Positions 1-12,599 of a DNA stretch of 64,000 bases are shown here, one piece after another. The translations under genes and the position numbers were made by a program. Where the stretch lies: contig CM065884.1 of assembly GCA_033439255.1 (NCBI GenBank), forward strand, positions 558,001 to 622,000, read 5' to 3'. The notes below the pieces were generated by a model. The model did not search any database. It was not told the DNA's origin and was given only the letters and a program-made list of their open reading frames with translations. How positions within the stretch are numbered: position 1 is the first letter of the stretch; the number at the start of each line of letters is the position of its first letter. The stretch is from Hericium rajendrae. Lineage: Eukaryota; Basidiomycota; Agaricomycetes; Russulales; Hericiaceae.

Positions 1-3000
1 AGATTCTGGAGGTATTCGAGACAGCAAAAATAGAGAGGATCCACGTGACCGCGTCAAGCGAACGGGCGCTTGTGACGCGCCTCCGACGTCTTGATCGTAG
101 CGGTGCAAGCACCAGTTCCCGGCTCTGAGTACTTAATTCAGAGGTGATGCAATTGCGTAGCAGTCTGGCTACCTTGCTCAAGAGCAAGGTAGCCGGACTG
201 CTACGCAAATGCATCGCTTCTGAATTGAATATTTAGAGCTAAAAATTGGTGTTTGTATCGCTACGATGTATTAAAGACCTTATGATGGCAGGAAGCGTTC
301 AGAACATAAAATTGCATTATGACGAAGGATTTGGATGGGAGAGAGTATCTACATAGAGAGACAGCTGACATATAGCTGCGATATCTATATATTATCTTAG
401 TATTCAAGAAGGATTAATTTTTGGATTTCATAATAATGTTCACTACAAGCTGCAGATTCAGCTCAATGTTTCAATTGGAACTACGATAACAGGCAATTTG
501 CTGTTATTACAAAATATCAGAAGAGGCATAAAGAATCTGTGCCGATCGGAATGCAGACATTTATCAGTCTGGGTTTTTAGTCTGTTCCTCCGTACATCTC
601 ATTCAATGATGATGCTGATGCCCATGATCTGCGTTAAGCAAGTCTGCACTGAATCATAGTTGTTAGTAATTATATCTACGCAGTATACACAACGTGATGC
701 ATACGGCAAGTTGACCAGCGTATTTGTTTTTTCAAGACGTAGGGTGACGATTTGGGTTCCCTAAGATGCAATAAGACAACATACATGCATGTATATGCAG
801 ATATTACTTACATCGGACTGGACAGAAGTAGACTGAACGTGGCCATATTCAACTTCTCCGAACGAACTCCAAAAAAATACCCGAGAATTGTTCTATAAAG
901 TAATAAAGTAATTATCAGCTTAATAACTATAATAGTCAATATAATAATAAATAATACCGTGAAGTTATTCATGATGGGCTTAGGTGTCAAGATTCGATGA
1001 GGGGGTGATAGAAATGGGTGGTGACAGGCAATACCACTTTGTCGCTCGTTGGCTTGTATTTAAGTCTTCATGAAAAGAGACTATGTAATGTCATTTCGGT
1101 ATGAGAGTGGATCTGCAAAAGTTAAATTGATGGGCACAGCTGGGGTCATCACAAATCATATTTCATACAATTCTATAGCAGAACTGTCAGAATTCACCGT
1201 ATACCATACATGTGTAAATTTAGATGACGTACATATCAATACTTGTACCTAGGCCCGAGATGTTGTGGGTCGGTTTGAATGACTTTATGTAGGCTTGGCA
1301 TAAAAAACTGAAAGAAGCATGTCACTTTAGGATGCGCCACACTCTAATTTGTCTATATCATCGGAGTCAAGAGCATGTAGTGTGAGTAACTGTAAGATGA
1401 TAAGATGACGAAGGTGGCATCAATGTCAAGGCTGGATCAGACTCACAGATCCATCAAGCTCAACATAGAATCAAGTTGACACCCATGCTTGCTGCCTTCT
1501 AGCGACAGAACACAATCAATCCTACGATAGGCGTTCATTGGTTCCTTTTGTAACATTGATAGCATCTATGATAAACATTTGACATGGTTAAAGCCAATAA
1601 TCAGACACAGGATATTTACTATAACTCACAGAGAAGATTTAGCATCGACCGTTATTCGCGCAAAAGAGGAAGTATTAGTATTTATCTTGAGTTTTAACAA
1701 AAATGCGCGTAGTTGTGGCTACTCACACAAAAGTACAGCTCATCAGGATTGGAAATGGTGTCTGCGGGTTCATGCAGATACTCGACTGGAGGGAGTGATT
1801 TCTTAAGTATGTGATTGCCCCTGCTGACTGCCATTATCGATGCAAATATCAGACACATGACAATTCACAGAAAGTGATCATCAAAACGAGACACTGTACC
1901 AGCTTCAATATAGCATGCGACGGGACTCATGATCGTCGAATCATTGAGCATTCAAACCAAAGGTATCATTCCCTGATGATTACAGGTGAGATAGTATGAT
2001 TGGGATACCTCGGTAATACATCATTGACTAATGATTAGGCAGTATCAAAACAACGAATTAAAATCAGATAAAGCTAGCTTGGGAGGGAGGGACATACTGC
2101 CGAAAAAGATACGCATCCAACCGATGAAACATCCCAAGCGAACTTCTTCCTTTATCTGGTGTCTCTGTTCATCGAAATATTAGGCATTACGTGTAGCAAG
2201 CATGTGACAATACCTCGCGACCAAAGGAATCTTGCTCGGCATTTATTTCCTCCTTCTGTGGGTTCAGGGGAGTCTATTAGAGAGCATGGAATTTAATGTC
2301 GGATATCTAGTACACGTCAGAGAGGACGACAGTGGCAATCTGATGTACAGTACACCGACCTATCACATGTAAGTTTAGGCGATGCTGGGCTCAGTATCAT
2401 CTAGGACTTTGTGACCGACCTGGGGAAATTCGACAATTACCGGAACGGTTTCTTTTGTAGCAATGATTCGTACTAGAGGATGCTCGAGTTTTATTATTAG
2501 TTAACGACTTAGTGAGATGCATGTGAATAGATGTACAATGTAGTGTCATCCTTCATAATACGAAGTTAAACGAGAACACCTACTATGTGTTGTCTCCGGT
2601 GTTACCTTTTCATTCGGTTTTCTCGGTTTAAAAGCATCCGACTTTACATATCGGTTCGGCATCGTGAGAATGCTGGTGGTGACACATGGGCAGCTGTTCC
2701 ATCGGTTTTGTTACAGTGCTTCGCTCTGCAGTTGACGCGCCAAGATCTTTGTTCCTCTGCACTAAAGCATGACGTTTGGCGCTCCGATCTCGCTTGCGAG
2801 TTTGCACTGAATGCTTTCGTAAGTATACGTCGTAGCATTTGAAATCCTGTTTAGGCAAACAGACCAATATTCCATGGAGGAGGTTATGTATAGAGATCCA
2901 AGTCAGAACGATTGCGGCCTGATTAGAACCCGCACGCCGCGTCTGCTGCTCATGGGCCCTGTGCCATCCATCGAAACTCCATCTCCTTGTTTCACTCGAA

Positions 3001-3184
3001 AGACGTACATCGGACACTCACTTGATGTTCTTCATATTGCCATGGTTGCGATGACCAAATCTGGGCATAGAACTGGCTTGCAGAGTCCGTAGTCAGCTCA
3101 AGGACAGTTGACGTGCCTGAGGCACGTGGACTTGTAGATTTTGAAGAATATGTCGCTGAGTCTACAACTGTTAAGGAGTATGTT
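1..3184. other. Gene-poor AT-rich stretch
   Basis: No coding region here is convincing. The open frames are short, lack splice-consistent extensions, and overlap on both strands; the longest (2628-3017, minus) has no recognisable motif. The one clear structure is the palindrome at 121-240, listed separately. The sequence is AT-rich with no obvious repeat family until the foldback element starts. Confidence 0.6.
121..240. repeat. 120-bp loopless palindrome
   Basis: Bases 121-180 and 181-240 are inverted copies of each other with about 10 mismatches in 60 and no spacer. The inner part, around the match to TAGCAGTCTGGCTACCTTGC, is nearly perfect. Most mismatches are transitions. It could be a small foldback or MITE remnant, or a cruciform-forming site. 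No target duplication was recognised. Confidence 0.85.
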
Positions 3185-6100
3185 CAGTCACTTAGTGCAT
3201 TGAGGGAATGCCAGGTGAGCTTGACAAAGTGCCATTGTTGATTGGCCATCCTGTGCTGGCCCGTCTGTCACAATGTAGCAGTCATCCAATGACAGGCCTG
3301 CCCTTCCTATGTACCAATGGGTCATTGTCCGGCCTCTAGTCATTTAATCTGTAGTGTCCATTCATCATTGACCGGCCTGTCCTCTGACATCCATTGGATC
3401 ATTGGCTGGCCCACTTGATCCCGTGGGATATCAGTTGCTCAGCCCGTCCTCTACCGTCCATTGGGTCATTGGCTGGCCCATCCCCTTATAATGTCTACTG
3501 GTCATTCATCATTGACGGGCCCATCCTCTGATGTCCAATGGGTCATTGGCTGGCCCTCTCGATCCCGCGGGATATCAGTTGCTCGGCCCATCCTCTACCG
3601 TCCATTGGATCATTGATAGGCCCGTCCTCTTACAATTTCTACTGGTCATTGGGTCATTGGCTGGCCCATCCTCTTACAATACCACTGCATATTCATCATT
3701 GACTGGCCCGTCCTCTGACATCCAATGGGTCATTGGCTGGCCTGTCCTTTAACAATGTCTACTGTGCATTCATCATTGACGGGCCCATTCTCCACTGTCT
3801 AATGGGTCATTGGCTGGTCCACTTGATCCTACAGGTTGTCAATTGCTTGGCCCATCCTCTACTGTCCAATGGGATGTTATTGGATCTCATGGAATCCTGT
3901 CAGACTCTATCTTAGATGTTTTCAGATCCCATGTGATCCCATGGGATTCTGTTTTAGACATTTTCAGATCCTATGAGATCCTGTGAGATTCTATCTTAGA
4001 CATTTTTGAATCCCATGAAATTCCACAGGATTCTGTTTTAGACATTTTTGGATCCCATGGAATCTTGCAGGATTCTGTTTTAGATATTTTTGAGAATCCC
4101 GTGAGATTCTCTTTTGGACATTTTTGGATCCCATGGGATCCCATGGGATTTTGTTTTAGACATTTAGGGATCCTGCAGAAATTTGTCTTAGACATTTTCT
4201 GACTGCATGAAATCCCACGGGATTCAGTTTTAGACATTTTCGGAGATCCTGCGGGATTCTGTCTTAGTAGACATTTTCTAACCACATGAAATCCCACAAG
4301 ATTTTGTTTTAGACATTTTTAGGGATCCCACAGGATTCTGTCTTAGACATTTTCTGACTGCATGAAATCCTGCGGGATTCAGTTTTAGACATTTTTGGAG
4401 ATCCTGCGGGATTCTGTCTTAGTAGACATTTTCTAACCACATGAAATCTCACGGAATTCTGTCTTAGACATTTTCAGGTATCCCGTAGGATTCTATCTTA
4501 GACATCTTTCGACCACATGAAATTCTGCGAAATTCTGTTTTAGATGTTTTCAGATCCCATAGGATCTTGTGAGATTCTGTTTTAGACATTTTTAGATCCC
4601 ATGAGATTCTGTCTTAGATATTTTCAGATCACATGAAATCTCACAGACTCTGTCTTAGACATTTTTGGATCCCATAAAATCTTGTCTTAGATGCTTTTAA
4701 ATTTCATAAGATCAAATTATATGAGATGTTGTTTTAGACACTTTCAGATCCTATCATGGGATATTACAGGATTCTCTTTTGGATAATCTTGTGAAATCTC
4801 ATCTTAGACACTTTTGGATCTTATAGAATTCTGTAGAATTCTGTTCTATAGATTTTTGCTTCTCACATTAGCAAACATGATCATTTTTCTGACTCATTGA
4901 CAGTGGTCTGACTCATCTGAAAGTAGTCTGACTTATGCAAATCAGACCATTGTCAGTGAGTCAGAAAAATGGTCATCTTTGCCTATCTCAGATATATTTA
5001 TCTAGAAATTCAATCTGAGATACCAGAATAGCAAAGTAACAAGTGATATGTAAAAATAGTGATATGTATCTTGAAGTGTAGTACAATGTCATCTGAGTGG
5101 TAGACAAGTGGTCTGACTGTCATAGCTGTCCTGGCTCACTTGCAAACTGCAAAATACTGGATAAAATGCTTTGTGTAAAACAAAAATTTGTAAATATCTC
5201 AGTTAGTTCTGATCCAATTGATATAAAAATGTTACTATATGAAAGGTCCTGAAAAACCTGCATCTAATCTAATATATTGTTAAACATATTCTCCAATTGA
5301 ACCATAAAAAACTGCAATATACTGATTTGTACAATTTTTAAGTATAATATTTGTATCATGACCTCAACCAGTCCTTATATAACTTAATGCATGTTATATT
5401 CAAATTGATTTTAAGAAATCATCTATCAAAGAGTGCATATAGTTGTTTAAGCACACATTTTCATATTTGGCAGTTAATATAAATAAAAAAGTGTTACATT
5501 TGAATTCAGCTCATAAAATGAAGCAAATGTATATAAATATATTGTATAGTTAAGTACTAAACTTGGCATAATTGCTTATAGAACAATTTGGATGTCAGAT
5601 CTAAGCATAGCTTGAGATTCTTGGATAATTGCCAAATTGATAAATTACCATTGGATCTCATGAGATGACACTAAATCAGCATTTTGGTAACTCAGGTGAA
5701 ACCTTATAAATTTCAAAAGTATCTAAGACAAAATCCTACAAGACTTGATCTCATGAAATCCAAAAGCATCTAAGACAAGATTTTATAAAATACAAAAAAT
5801 ATCTAACATAGAGTCCTACAAGATCCTATGAATCTGAAAACATCTAAAACATAATCTTGCAGGATTTTATGTAGTCTGAAAATGTCTAAAACAGAATTCC
5901 GTGGGATTTCATGTGGTTAGAAAATGTCTACTAAGATAAAATCCCATGGGATCTCCGAAAATGTCTAAAACCGAATCCCGCGGGATTTCATGTAGTCAGA
6001 AAATGTCTAAGACAGAATCCTGTGGGATCCCTAAAAATGTCTAAAACAAAATCTTGTGGGATTTCATGTGGTTAGAAAATGTCTACTAAGACAGAATCCC

Positions 6101-7178
6101 GCAGGATCTCCGAAAATGTCTAAAACTGAATCCCACGGGATTTCATGCAGTCAGAAAATGTCTAAGACAAATTTCTGCAGGATCCCTAAAAATGTCTAAA
6201 ACAAAATCTCATGGGATCCTATGGGATCCGAAAATGTCCAAAACAGAATCTCGCAGGATCTCTAAAAATGTCTAAAACTGAATCCCATGGGATTTCATGC
6301 AGTCAGAAAATGTCTAAGACAGAATCCTGCAGGATCCCTAAAAATGTCTAAAACAAAATCCCATGGGATCCCATGGGATCCAAAAATGTCCAAAAGAGAA
6401 TCTCACGGGATTCTCAAAAATGTCTAAAACAGAATCCTGTAAGATTCCATGGGATCCAAAAATGTCTAAAACAGAATCCTGTGGAATTTCATGGGATTCA
6501 AAAATGTCTAAGATAGAATCTCACAGGATCTCATAGGATCTGAAAATGTCTAAAACAGAATCCTATGGGATCACATGGGATCTGAAAACATCTAAGATAG
6601 AGTCTGGCAGGATTCCATGAGATCCAATAACATCCCATTGGACAGTAGAGGATGGGCTGAGCAATTGACAACCTGTAGGATCAAGTGGACCAGCCAATGA
6701 CCCATTAGACAGTGGAGAATGGGCCCGTCAATGATGAATGCACAGTAGACATTGTTAAAGGACAGGCCAGCCAATGACTCATTGGATGTCAGAGGACAGG
6801 CCAGTCAATGATGAATATGCAGTGGTATTGTAAGAGGATGGGCCAGCCAATGACCCAATGACCAATAGAAATTGTAAGAGGACGGGCCTGTCAATGATCC
6901 AATGGATGATAGAGGATGGGCTGAGCAACTGATATCCCATGGGATCAAGTGGGCCAGCCAATGATCCAATGGATGTCAGAGGACAGGCCGGTCAATGATG
7001 AATGGACACTACAGATTAAATGACTAGAGGCCAGACAATGACCCATTGGTACATAGGAAGGGCAGGCCTGTCATTGGATGACTGCTACATTGTGATGGAC
7101 AGGCGAGCGCAGGATGGCCAATCAACAATGGCACTTTGTCAGGTTTACCTGGCATTACCTCAATGTACTAAGTGACTG
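3185..7178. mobile_element. 4-kb foldback element with long repetitive inverted arms
   Basis: The ends are inverted copies: the left begins CAGTCACTTAGTGCATTGAG and the right, read on the minus strand, begins CAGTCACTTAGTACATTGAG. The match continues for roughly 1.5-1.6 kb inward on each side. Each arm has two layers. The outer layer (about 3290-3870 and 6650-7080) holds about eight degenerate units around GGGTCATTGGCTGGCC. The inner layer (about 3900-4850 and 5690-6600) holds some 17-20 units around AAAATGTCTAAAACAGAATCC, spaced 35-50 bp apart and often containing GGGATCC. The centre is AT-rich and non-coding. No transposase is present, so mobility would need help from elsewhere. The flanks show no clean target duplication. 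This resembles Foldback-type elements, but no specific superfamily can be assigned. Confidence 0.85.
4883..4973. repeat. Hairpin inside the foldback core
   Basis: About 36 bases beginning at 4884 (containing TTTTTCTGACTCATTGACAG) are repeated in inverted form near 4937-4972 (containing CATTGTCAGTGAGTCAGAAA), with about 18 bases between. It sits at the inner edge of the left arm and is distinct from the arm repeats. Confidence 0.75.
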
Positions 7179-9130
7179 TTTCATGTGTGTTAAGCGCCGC
7201 GGACAGTGTGATCTTTTGGCTACTTATCCTTACCGTTAAAAGCACGAGTGCGAGGGTTATGGCTGCTATGCTTGGGTGCCAGCGGAATTGTATGCTTTTG
7301 GTGCGAGCATCGAGAGCTGGGTCTGTGCATGGCTTGTGGAGAGATCTGTGATTGATTGAGATTTTCACATCTTTTTAGCTGCTTTCATTAATTCAGTTAA
7401 GACTTACAGAACATTAGTGTGGGTCGTCGAAGACGGTAAGCGGCAAGGCCCGCAGTCAGTGAAGGTCCGAGGTCGCAAGATGACGTGTGACATAGCGTGA
7501 CTATTTGGTAAGTGCAGACACGTTTTACATCAGGCTCCACTGCGCGATAGCTCCGTCTTGTCCACACAACATATCGTATGTAGCCCGAACAGTTCGTGCA
7601 CACTACACATCGACGTGTGCTCATTACAGCGATTATGCAGCACTGATGGACCACGCGCCAGCACTAGCCATATTACATGTGTGCTGTTAGTGGCACATGC
7701 ATGTATATGCTGTGTTATGCCTGACCGAATTCTTGCGCCCGTGCAATCACGCTCGGTCCAGTGTCCACATGCTTTCTGCAATACCTTACATTCATTGATG
7801 TTTTTCGTCCCCCCTCCTCCCTTCATTGCTGCTGTATGTGCTTCAGGCCACACACACTGACAATATCATGCGAAAGTATGCTCGTGTCTTGCACGTCGTC
7901 TTGATTCTACAAACGTCCGTGTTCGGTACCACAGGCACCTGCGCCCAATACCCTGTCCGCACGCATGACGCTCCATGCCAATGCATTGGCACCATGCATG
8001 CCTTGTGCACCAGAGACTGCATGCACAGCCACGCCAGCGCACGCGACACCGGCGCATGCACGACAACACACACAGGACAATGTACACTGGCGATTGTGTG
8101 CAGCTATCCATGGTTCTACCGACACGCAAGCAGCCGCCCATGATCTTTCCAATGTGCATGCGACACACCACGCGGAAAATGATTTATGCCCTGCGCTCCA
8201 TGGTCCGCTCTCTCGCCTCATGCCCTGCGCTCCATGCTCAACACCTGTGGCGCGTGCTTGACATCCTACGTCAATGCGTGGTACTTGAAATACATGCTTG
8301 ACTCCCCCCCCCCTCCCCACTCCCGCACACCGTGTTAGCATTCTATCCGTGTGTCCTCTGCACCCTGCTGCACTATGCGTGCCGAGCACCTTCGGATCGC
8401 CGACTCGTCGTTGACAGCATGAGTGCACTTGCCGCATCCTTGATGCGCGTTCTCTGTTGCCTGGCAAGTTTAATATCGTGCACTGTCATACTTGACTTAG
8501 TTTAGAACTGTTACTTATATCGTAACCATGAGTATAGCACTATTCTGAATAGTAAATTCGTCCTCGAAGCAATTTTGAATATGCTAGATCTCTTCTTATT
8601 GGTGCGGATCTCTAATCTTATTGACGAGAAGCGTCTCATCTCTGATCAAGATTTTATAATCTGTAGTGTGATTGCATTTTTTTTTTTCGTAGCGCAACTA
8701 CAAGATAAGCTGGCGTTCTCCTGGTGCACCAGGCGCTAAAGACTTTGATATGAGACCTTCATGTGCATGTATGAGGTCTTGGTACCCGCGCATGGAGTCT
8801 CGGTATGAGATTATTAAGAAGTTCTGGGAAGCTGAATTCTTTGGATACTTTCGTTCGAATTGGCTTTCGTATAGCTCGGCTTTGGTACGGCCGACGGATC
8901 GAGGTCGGCCGACGGCTCCGAGTCAGAGTACTTTTGTGCCTTATTTTATTCGTGGGAAAAACAAATCATAGGTCGGGTTTGCGTGTCTGAAGGGGTCACT
9001 TAGGTGCTAACCCTTTGTGCTGGCCAGTATCTTCGTGTCGAACTCTGCCTGTCTTTGCTAATTTTGTTTTTATATAGGGTACCCTTCCCATTGAGAGGAA
9101 ACGAGTCCTGTAAAGCATTGATGGTCGCCG
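7179..9130. other. Non-coding flank with a GC-rich low-complexity block
   Basis: From about 7640 to 8470 the sequence is C-rich and built from ACGCATGC- and CACGC-like words. That leaves many long open frames on both strands, which is a composition effect and not evidence of genes. Similar blocks occur at about 30060-31130, 51190-52200, 59380-60510, 61390-62400 and 63000-64000. Outside the block the sequence is ordinary AT-rich DNA; a short inverted repeat lies near 8889-8918. No gene is supported. Confidence 0.6.
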
Positions 9131-9134
9131 ATGT

Positions 9135-9640
9135 CTACAGTAAAGTGATCAAACAGTGATATCTCTCATCTCTCGTTCGAGCGACGCAAGACCCCTTTGC
9201 GGTCATCATTTCTTGAGCGGCTTTGTGAAGTATTTGCCATGAGTTCTCATGTACTACTTTGTCGATCATAGATTGACTAACGAGGGCGGGTATAGTTCGA
9301 AGAAGTAGTGGACTCTTCGTAAGCTCAAAGATGTGCTGTGGATCGAGCTTATTCTTGTTTTCGTTAGAGTTTGGGCCTTTGGACAGAAGAAAAATTCGAC
9401 TTTTGTTCGAATCCAGAACGTTTCGTCGAAACATATGAGGCTTCGAATGGGAACGAGATGAACCGAATGATGAATCTAATTGCTCTCCTTCGCTTTTTGT
9501 CTATGGTGACCTTGGTCGAGGCTTCTTGGTAGACGACGAAAATCTTGGTGAGCCACAATAATCGATTCGACTTTCATCTGGTTTTGATTCAACGTTGGTA
9601 TGCATGGTTGTTTTTTTTTTTTTTCTGACAGAGTCCCAGT
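9135..9640 (-). pseudogene. Possible gene fragment, unknown function
   Basis: A minus-strand frame at 9434-9135 (99 aa) has balanced, protein-like composition, including ENKNKLDPQHIFELTKSPLL and a helical stretch ending near HKAAQEMMTAKG. Reading upstream in the same frame gives a Ser/Lys/Arg-rich segment (around SPRFSSSTKKPRPRSP) interrupted by one TAG. That would fit either a decayed exon or a short intron placed wrongly by eye. No start codon or promoter is evident. The family is not recognised and the call rests on amino-acid composition alone. Confidence 0.3.
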
Positions 9641-10146
9641 AAAATTGTCTGTCAAGGACAAGCATGCAATAAGGTGTCAAGAGCTGATCAAAACTAGTGG
9701 GCAGTCACCTATTCATACATACTGTGCACGAGAGTCTATCGAGGACGAGCATATAGGAGGGTGTTTGGAAACAATACGAAACAAATAAACATAAGTCAGA
9801 AGCCAAGTATTCGTACAGATTCCGTGCGAAGAAGGCTGTCAAGGACGAGCATAGAGCGAGATATCAAGACTTAGAAGAATTAGAAGGAGACAAGCAAAAG
9901 TTAGCAAATGGTTGTACATAGGGGCAATAGTAAGTGAATCTTGAATTCTTGTTGAGTTTATTCCTCGATGGTCATCCTAGATATCTTCCTGCACGTGGAC
10001 TCGTCGTCCGAATCCAACGTTGTGCACTTTCTTTTTTCCAGGTGCCTCTTTCTTCTGTGGGATGCTACGTCAAAAGGAGTCGAGGACAGCAACTCAAGTC
10101 TGCGCCTCGATAGTATCTGTGTCTCTTAGAGTAAGCATACGAAGCT

Positions 10147-11206
10147 TTACTTTGAATGCGGGAGTTGACAAACCATGGATCCTATCTTGTTCAGGAGAGT
10201 AACCTTCCGTAAAGTGGGCAAGAAATGCCAGCAGCCTTGGCCTTTGTCGTTCGCTGAACCGGTCCTGATGTTCAAGGTGAGGCACACGATGTGACCTTCT
10301 TTGAAGAAACCAGGATTAATTGGACTCAGGAACGAGAAGCGCTTCCTGTTGTAATGGTGTCAGAGAGGCGATACAGAGGTTTTTGCGAAGTAAGCATTAG
10401 ATCCTGCTGAGATGGTTACTCACTTTTTATTGTTACCTTTCTTTACGGTCAGGTATTCTACCTCGTTGTCAACGGTGAAAGCAAACCGCTTATTGCGGTT
10501 CAAGAAAGAGGTGATTGTCCCCGATGGATCAATGGTATCAGTCATGGCTGACATGTCCATTTTCAGACATTTGTGGGCAGGAGATAGCAGCAGGTTGCCT
10601 GCTGAAATAGCCTCGAGACCGCAGCATGAGGCGATGAAATTGGATCGCTCGGCATCGCTGTTCTGATCGAGGAAGGTATGAAAGTGGGCCAATGCTTCCT
10701 TCGCGCAGTCGAATTCTGCGCAAGAACCTCCGACAATTTTTGCATTCTGGACGAGCATGAAGGGTCTGCGGGAGAACCTGGACAATGTATGAGCGACAAG
10801 CACGCATCTCAGATGTAAGCCCCATTTACCATGTCACATTAGTAGGAGAAGGAAATCTCATCTCAGCTAGTATCCCTATAACGTCAAATTCCGCTTCCTG
10901 GCTGGCGTTGGGATGATCAGGCTGGTAAATGATGCAGTCAGTGCTGTCATCCATATGCTCGACCTCGAAAGCCTCGTTGATAGACTCGAAGGTGTTGTAA
11001 GAAGACAGCATGTCACCTGGTGGACAGTTCGTCTTGAACCACGAGGAGATGTCAACCAGTTGGTCAAAGCATTCCCCTGAACTCGAGATCGATCTGATAA
11101 GTTCTCCTATGAAGATGTTGCACTGCATGGCAAGGATACTAGGGGGAAAAGCAGTTGTGAGGAACTTGGATGAAGAGTAGTTCTGAGAAGTGAGTGTACG
11201 TGTCAA
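10147..11206 (-). CDS. Unknown protein, three exons, 309 aa
   Basis: Three exons fit without any frame break: 11206-10830, 10777-10424 and 10345-10147, totalling 930 nt. Intron 1 is 52 nt (GTAAAT...CCAG) and intron 2 is 78 nt (GTGAGT...ACAACAG). The start is the ATG at 11206. The N-terminal half has acidic stretches such as FEVEHMDDSTDC. The junction of exons 1 and 2 reads NVTWFSRRPFMLVQNAK, and the junction of exons 2 and 3 joins a Lys-rich end to KRFSFLSPINPGFFKEGHIV. There is no signal peptide or membrane segment. The C-terminal part, with hydrophobic strand-like runs (GHIVCLTLNI, RKVTLLNK), resembles an uncharacterised family I associate with repeat-rich Agaricomycete loci, but that link is from memory. 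The exact C-terminus is the least certain part. Confidence 0.6.
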
Positions 11207-12159
11207 GCTCTTTTATGCTTGAAAAATCAGATTTAATTATATGCACACAGGGATTAGAATAATCTCAAAAGGAGGATTCACGGCCCAGTATACAATGCAT
11301 TGGAGTTGCCAGAAAACGTTTGGAGATGTTGGAGCATGCAGATGCAAGTAAGCGCTATTTCTTGTTAATTTGTCAGACGATGGTTGCTGATTGCTTCAAA
11401 GTGGGTGTCGCTGGAACTAGTGTGAACTTTTGGATACTATCTCGTGGCCACGTACTCCGTGCTATCTCGATGTGGCATTTGCGCTGCTAAAACGTATGTC
11501 GCGATTGACACAATTTTGTGTTCCTGCTTCAATTGCGGTGTTGCCTTTACAGGCGCAGCGGTTCGTCAGCATGCGTGAGTTTTTTTCTCATTAAAAAATC
11601 ACAAAGGAATAAAGAAATCATTCATCCTCCTTATTGCTGTTTTCTCACCTGTTATTTGTTATGATATCCTTACGATTTTTCGTCATAGCTTGTTTTGAGT
11701 ATTTTTCGACACAGCTATCCTGGAACCTTTTCGAACATTGCACGGAGAAGATCAGACCAGCGACCAAGGCTTGATTCATTTTTCGTCGTCACGATTGTTC
11801 TGAATTTTAAAGTAAGCGTTCTTTGTTCTTTCTGTCCTGCAAGTGTTGATCACAATTTAATAGCAAACGATTCTCGTCTTGGAGTTTGGATGAGAATCGA
11901 GACACCTACTTCTTTTGAGTGTAGGTGAGTACTTCTCGGTTCTAAAAGATATCCTATCATTCTCTTATCTTGTTCATTTCTTTGAATTGAACATTCGTAT
12001 CTCCATCAGTCTTAAAGGTCGGCACACAATGTTGGGTTGCGAAGATGCCTCGGTGAACTCAAGGTTTTCTAGGTATGTGGTTCATACTAATCAGAAGCTT
12101 ACAAAAGGAGCATCTAGGATATAGAGCCATTATACCGGTTGTTGATAGCTATTCTCTAT
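11207..12159. other. Intergenic DNA, no gene recognised
   Basis: Short plus-strand frames exist (for example 11695-11928), but none has supporting splice structure or family features. The last five bases, TCTAT, are the left copy of the target duplication made by the chromovirus that follows. Confidence 0.5.
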
Positions 12160-12582
12160 TGTCAAGACTCGGTCGTAGACAGCAGAGAACCACCCAAGTC
12201 ACCAGTGATGATGAGAGCGAGAGAGCAGAGAGCGACTAGCAGCGCAGTGACCTGTATTGGAGGTACAGTACGGTACAGACAAAATGGACAATCTAGGGAA
12301 ATAGGCAAGCAACAGGGAGCCTATAAGTACTGGGACAACAATGGGAAAAGAACAATGGACACCATAACAGGTCAAACAATAGAGTGAGAACAATGGTGGC
12401 TAAAAGGAGAACAATGGGAGGGAGAACAATAGGATGCCCCAAAGGGGAACAAGGGCATGGGTGAAGGATAGCCCCAGGTCATGTGAGGAAGTGAACATGT
12501 GATGGGGCTGCTGGAGCACATGACCGACGCAATGCCTTGATGGCAGAGAAGAAGGCAGAGAGAAATGGAGCGATCCGTGACA
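12160..12582 (-). repeat. 3' LTR of chromovirus copy 1
   Basis: This 423-bp LTR matches 20695-21117. Immediately inside it, on the minus strand, is a purine tract (AGAGAGGGGGTGA) that serves as the polypurine tract. Confidence 0.95.
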
Positions 12583-12599
12583 TCACCCCCTCTCTAAGA

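Noticed and set aside
2628-3017. A 129-codon minus-strand open frame
   Set aside because: It has no motif and no splice-consistent extension, and overlaps an equally open frame on the other strand.
3531-4297. Repetitive open frames in the foldback arms
   Set aside because: They are translations of degenerate tandem repeats; the mirrored arm yields the same peptides from the opposite strand.
7500-8470. Many overlapping open frames of 60-186 codons on both strands
   Set aside because: They come from GC-rich low-complexity sequence with few stop-like words. They have no splice signals, motifs or consistent codon use.
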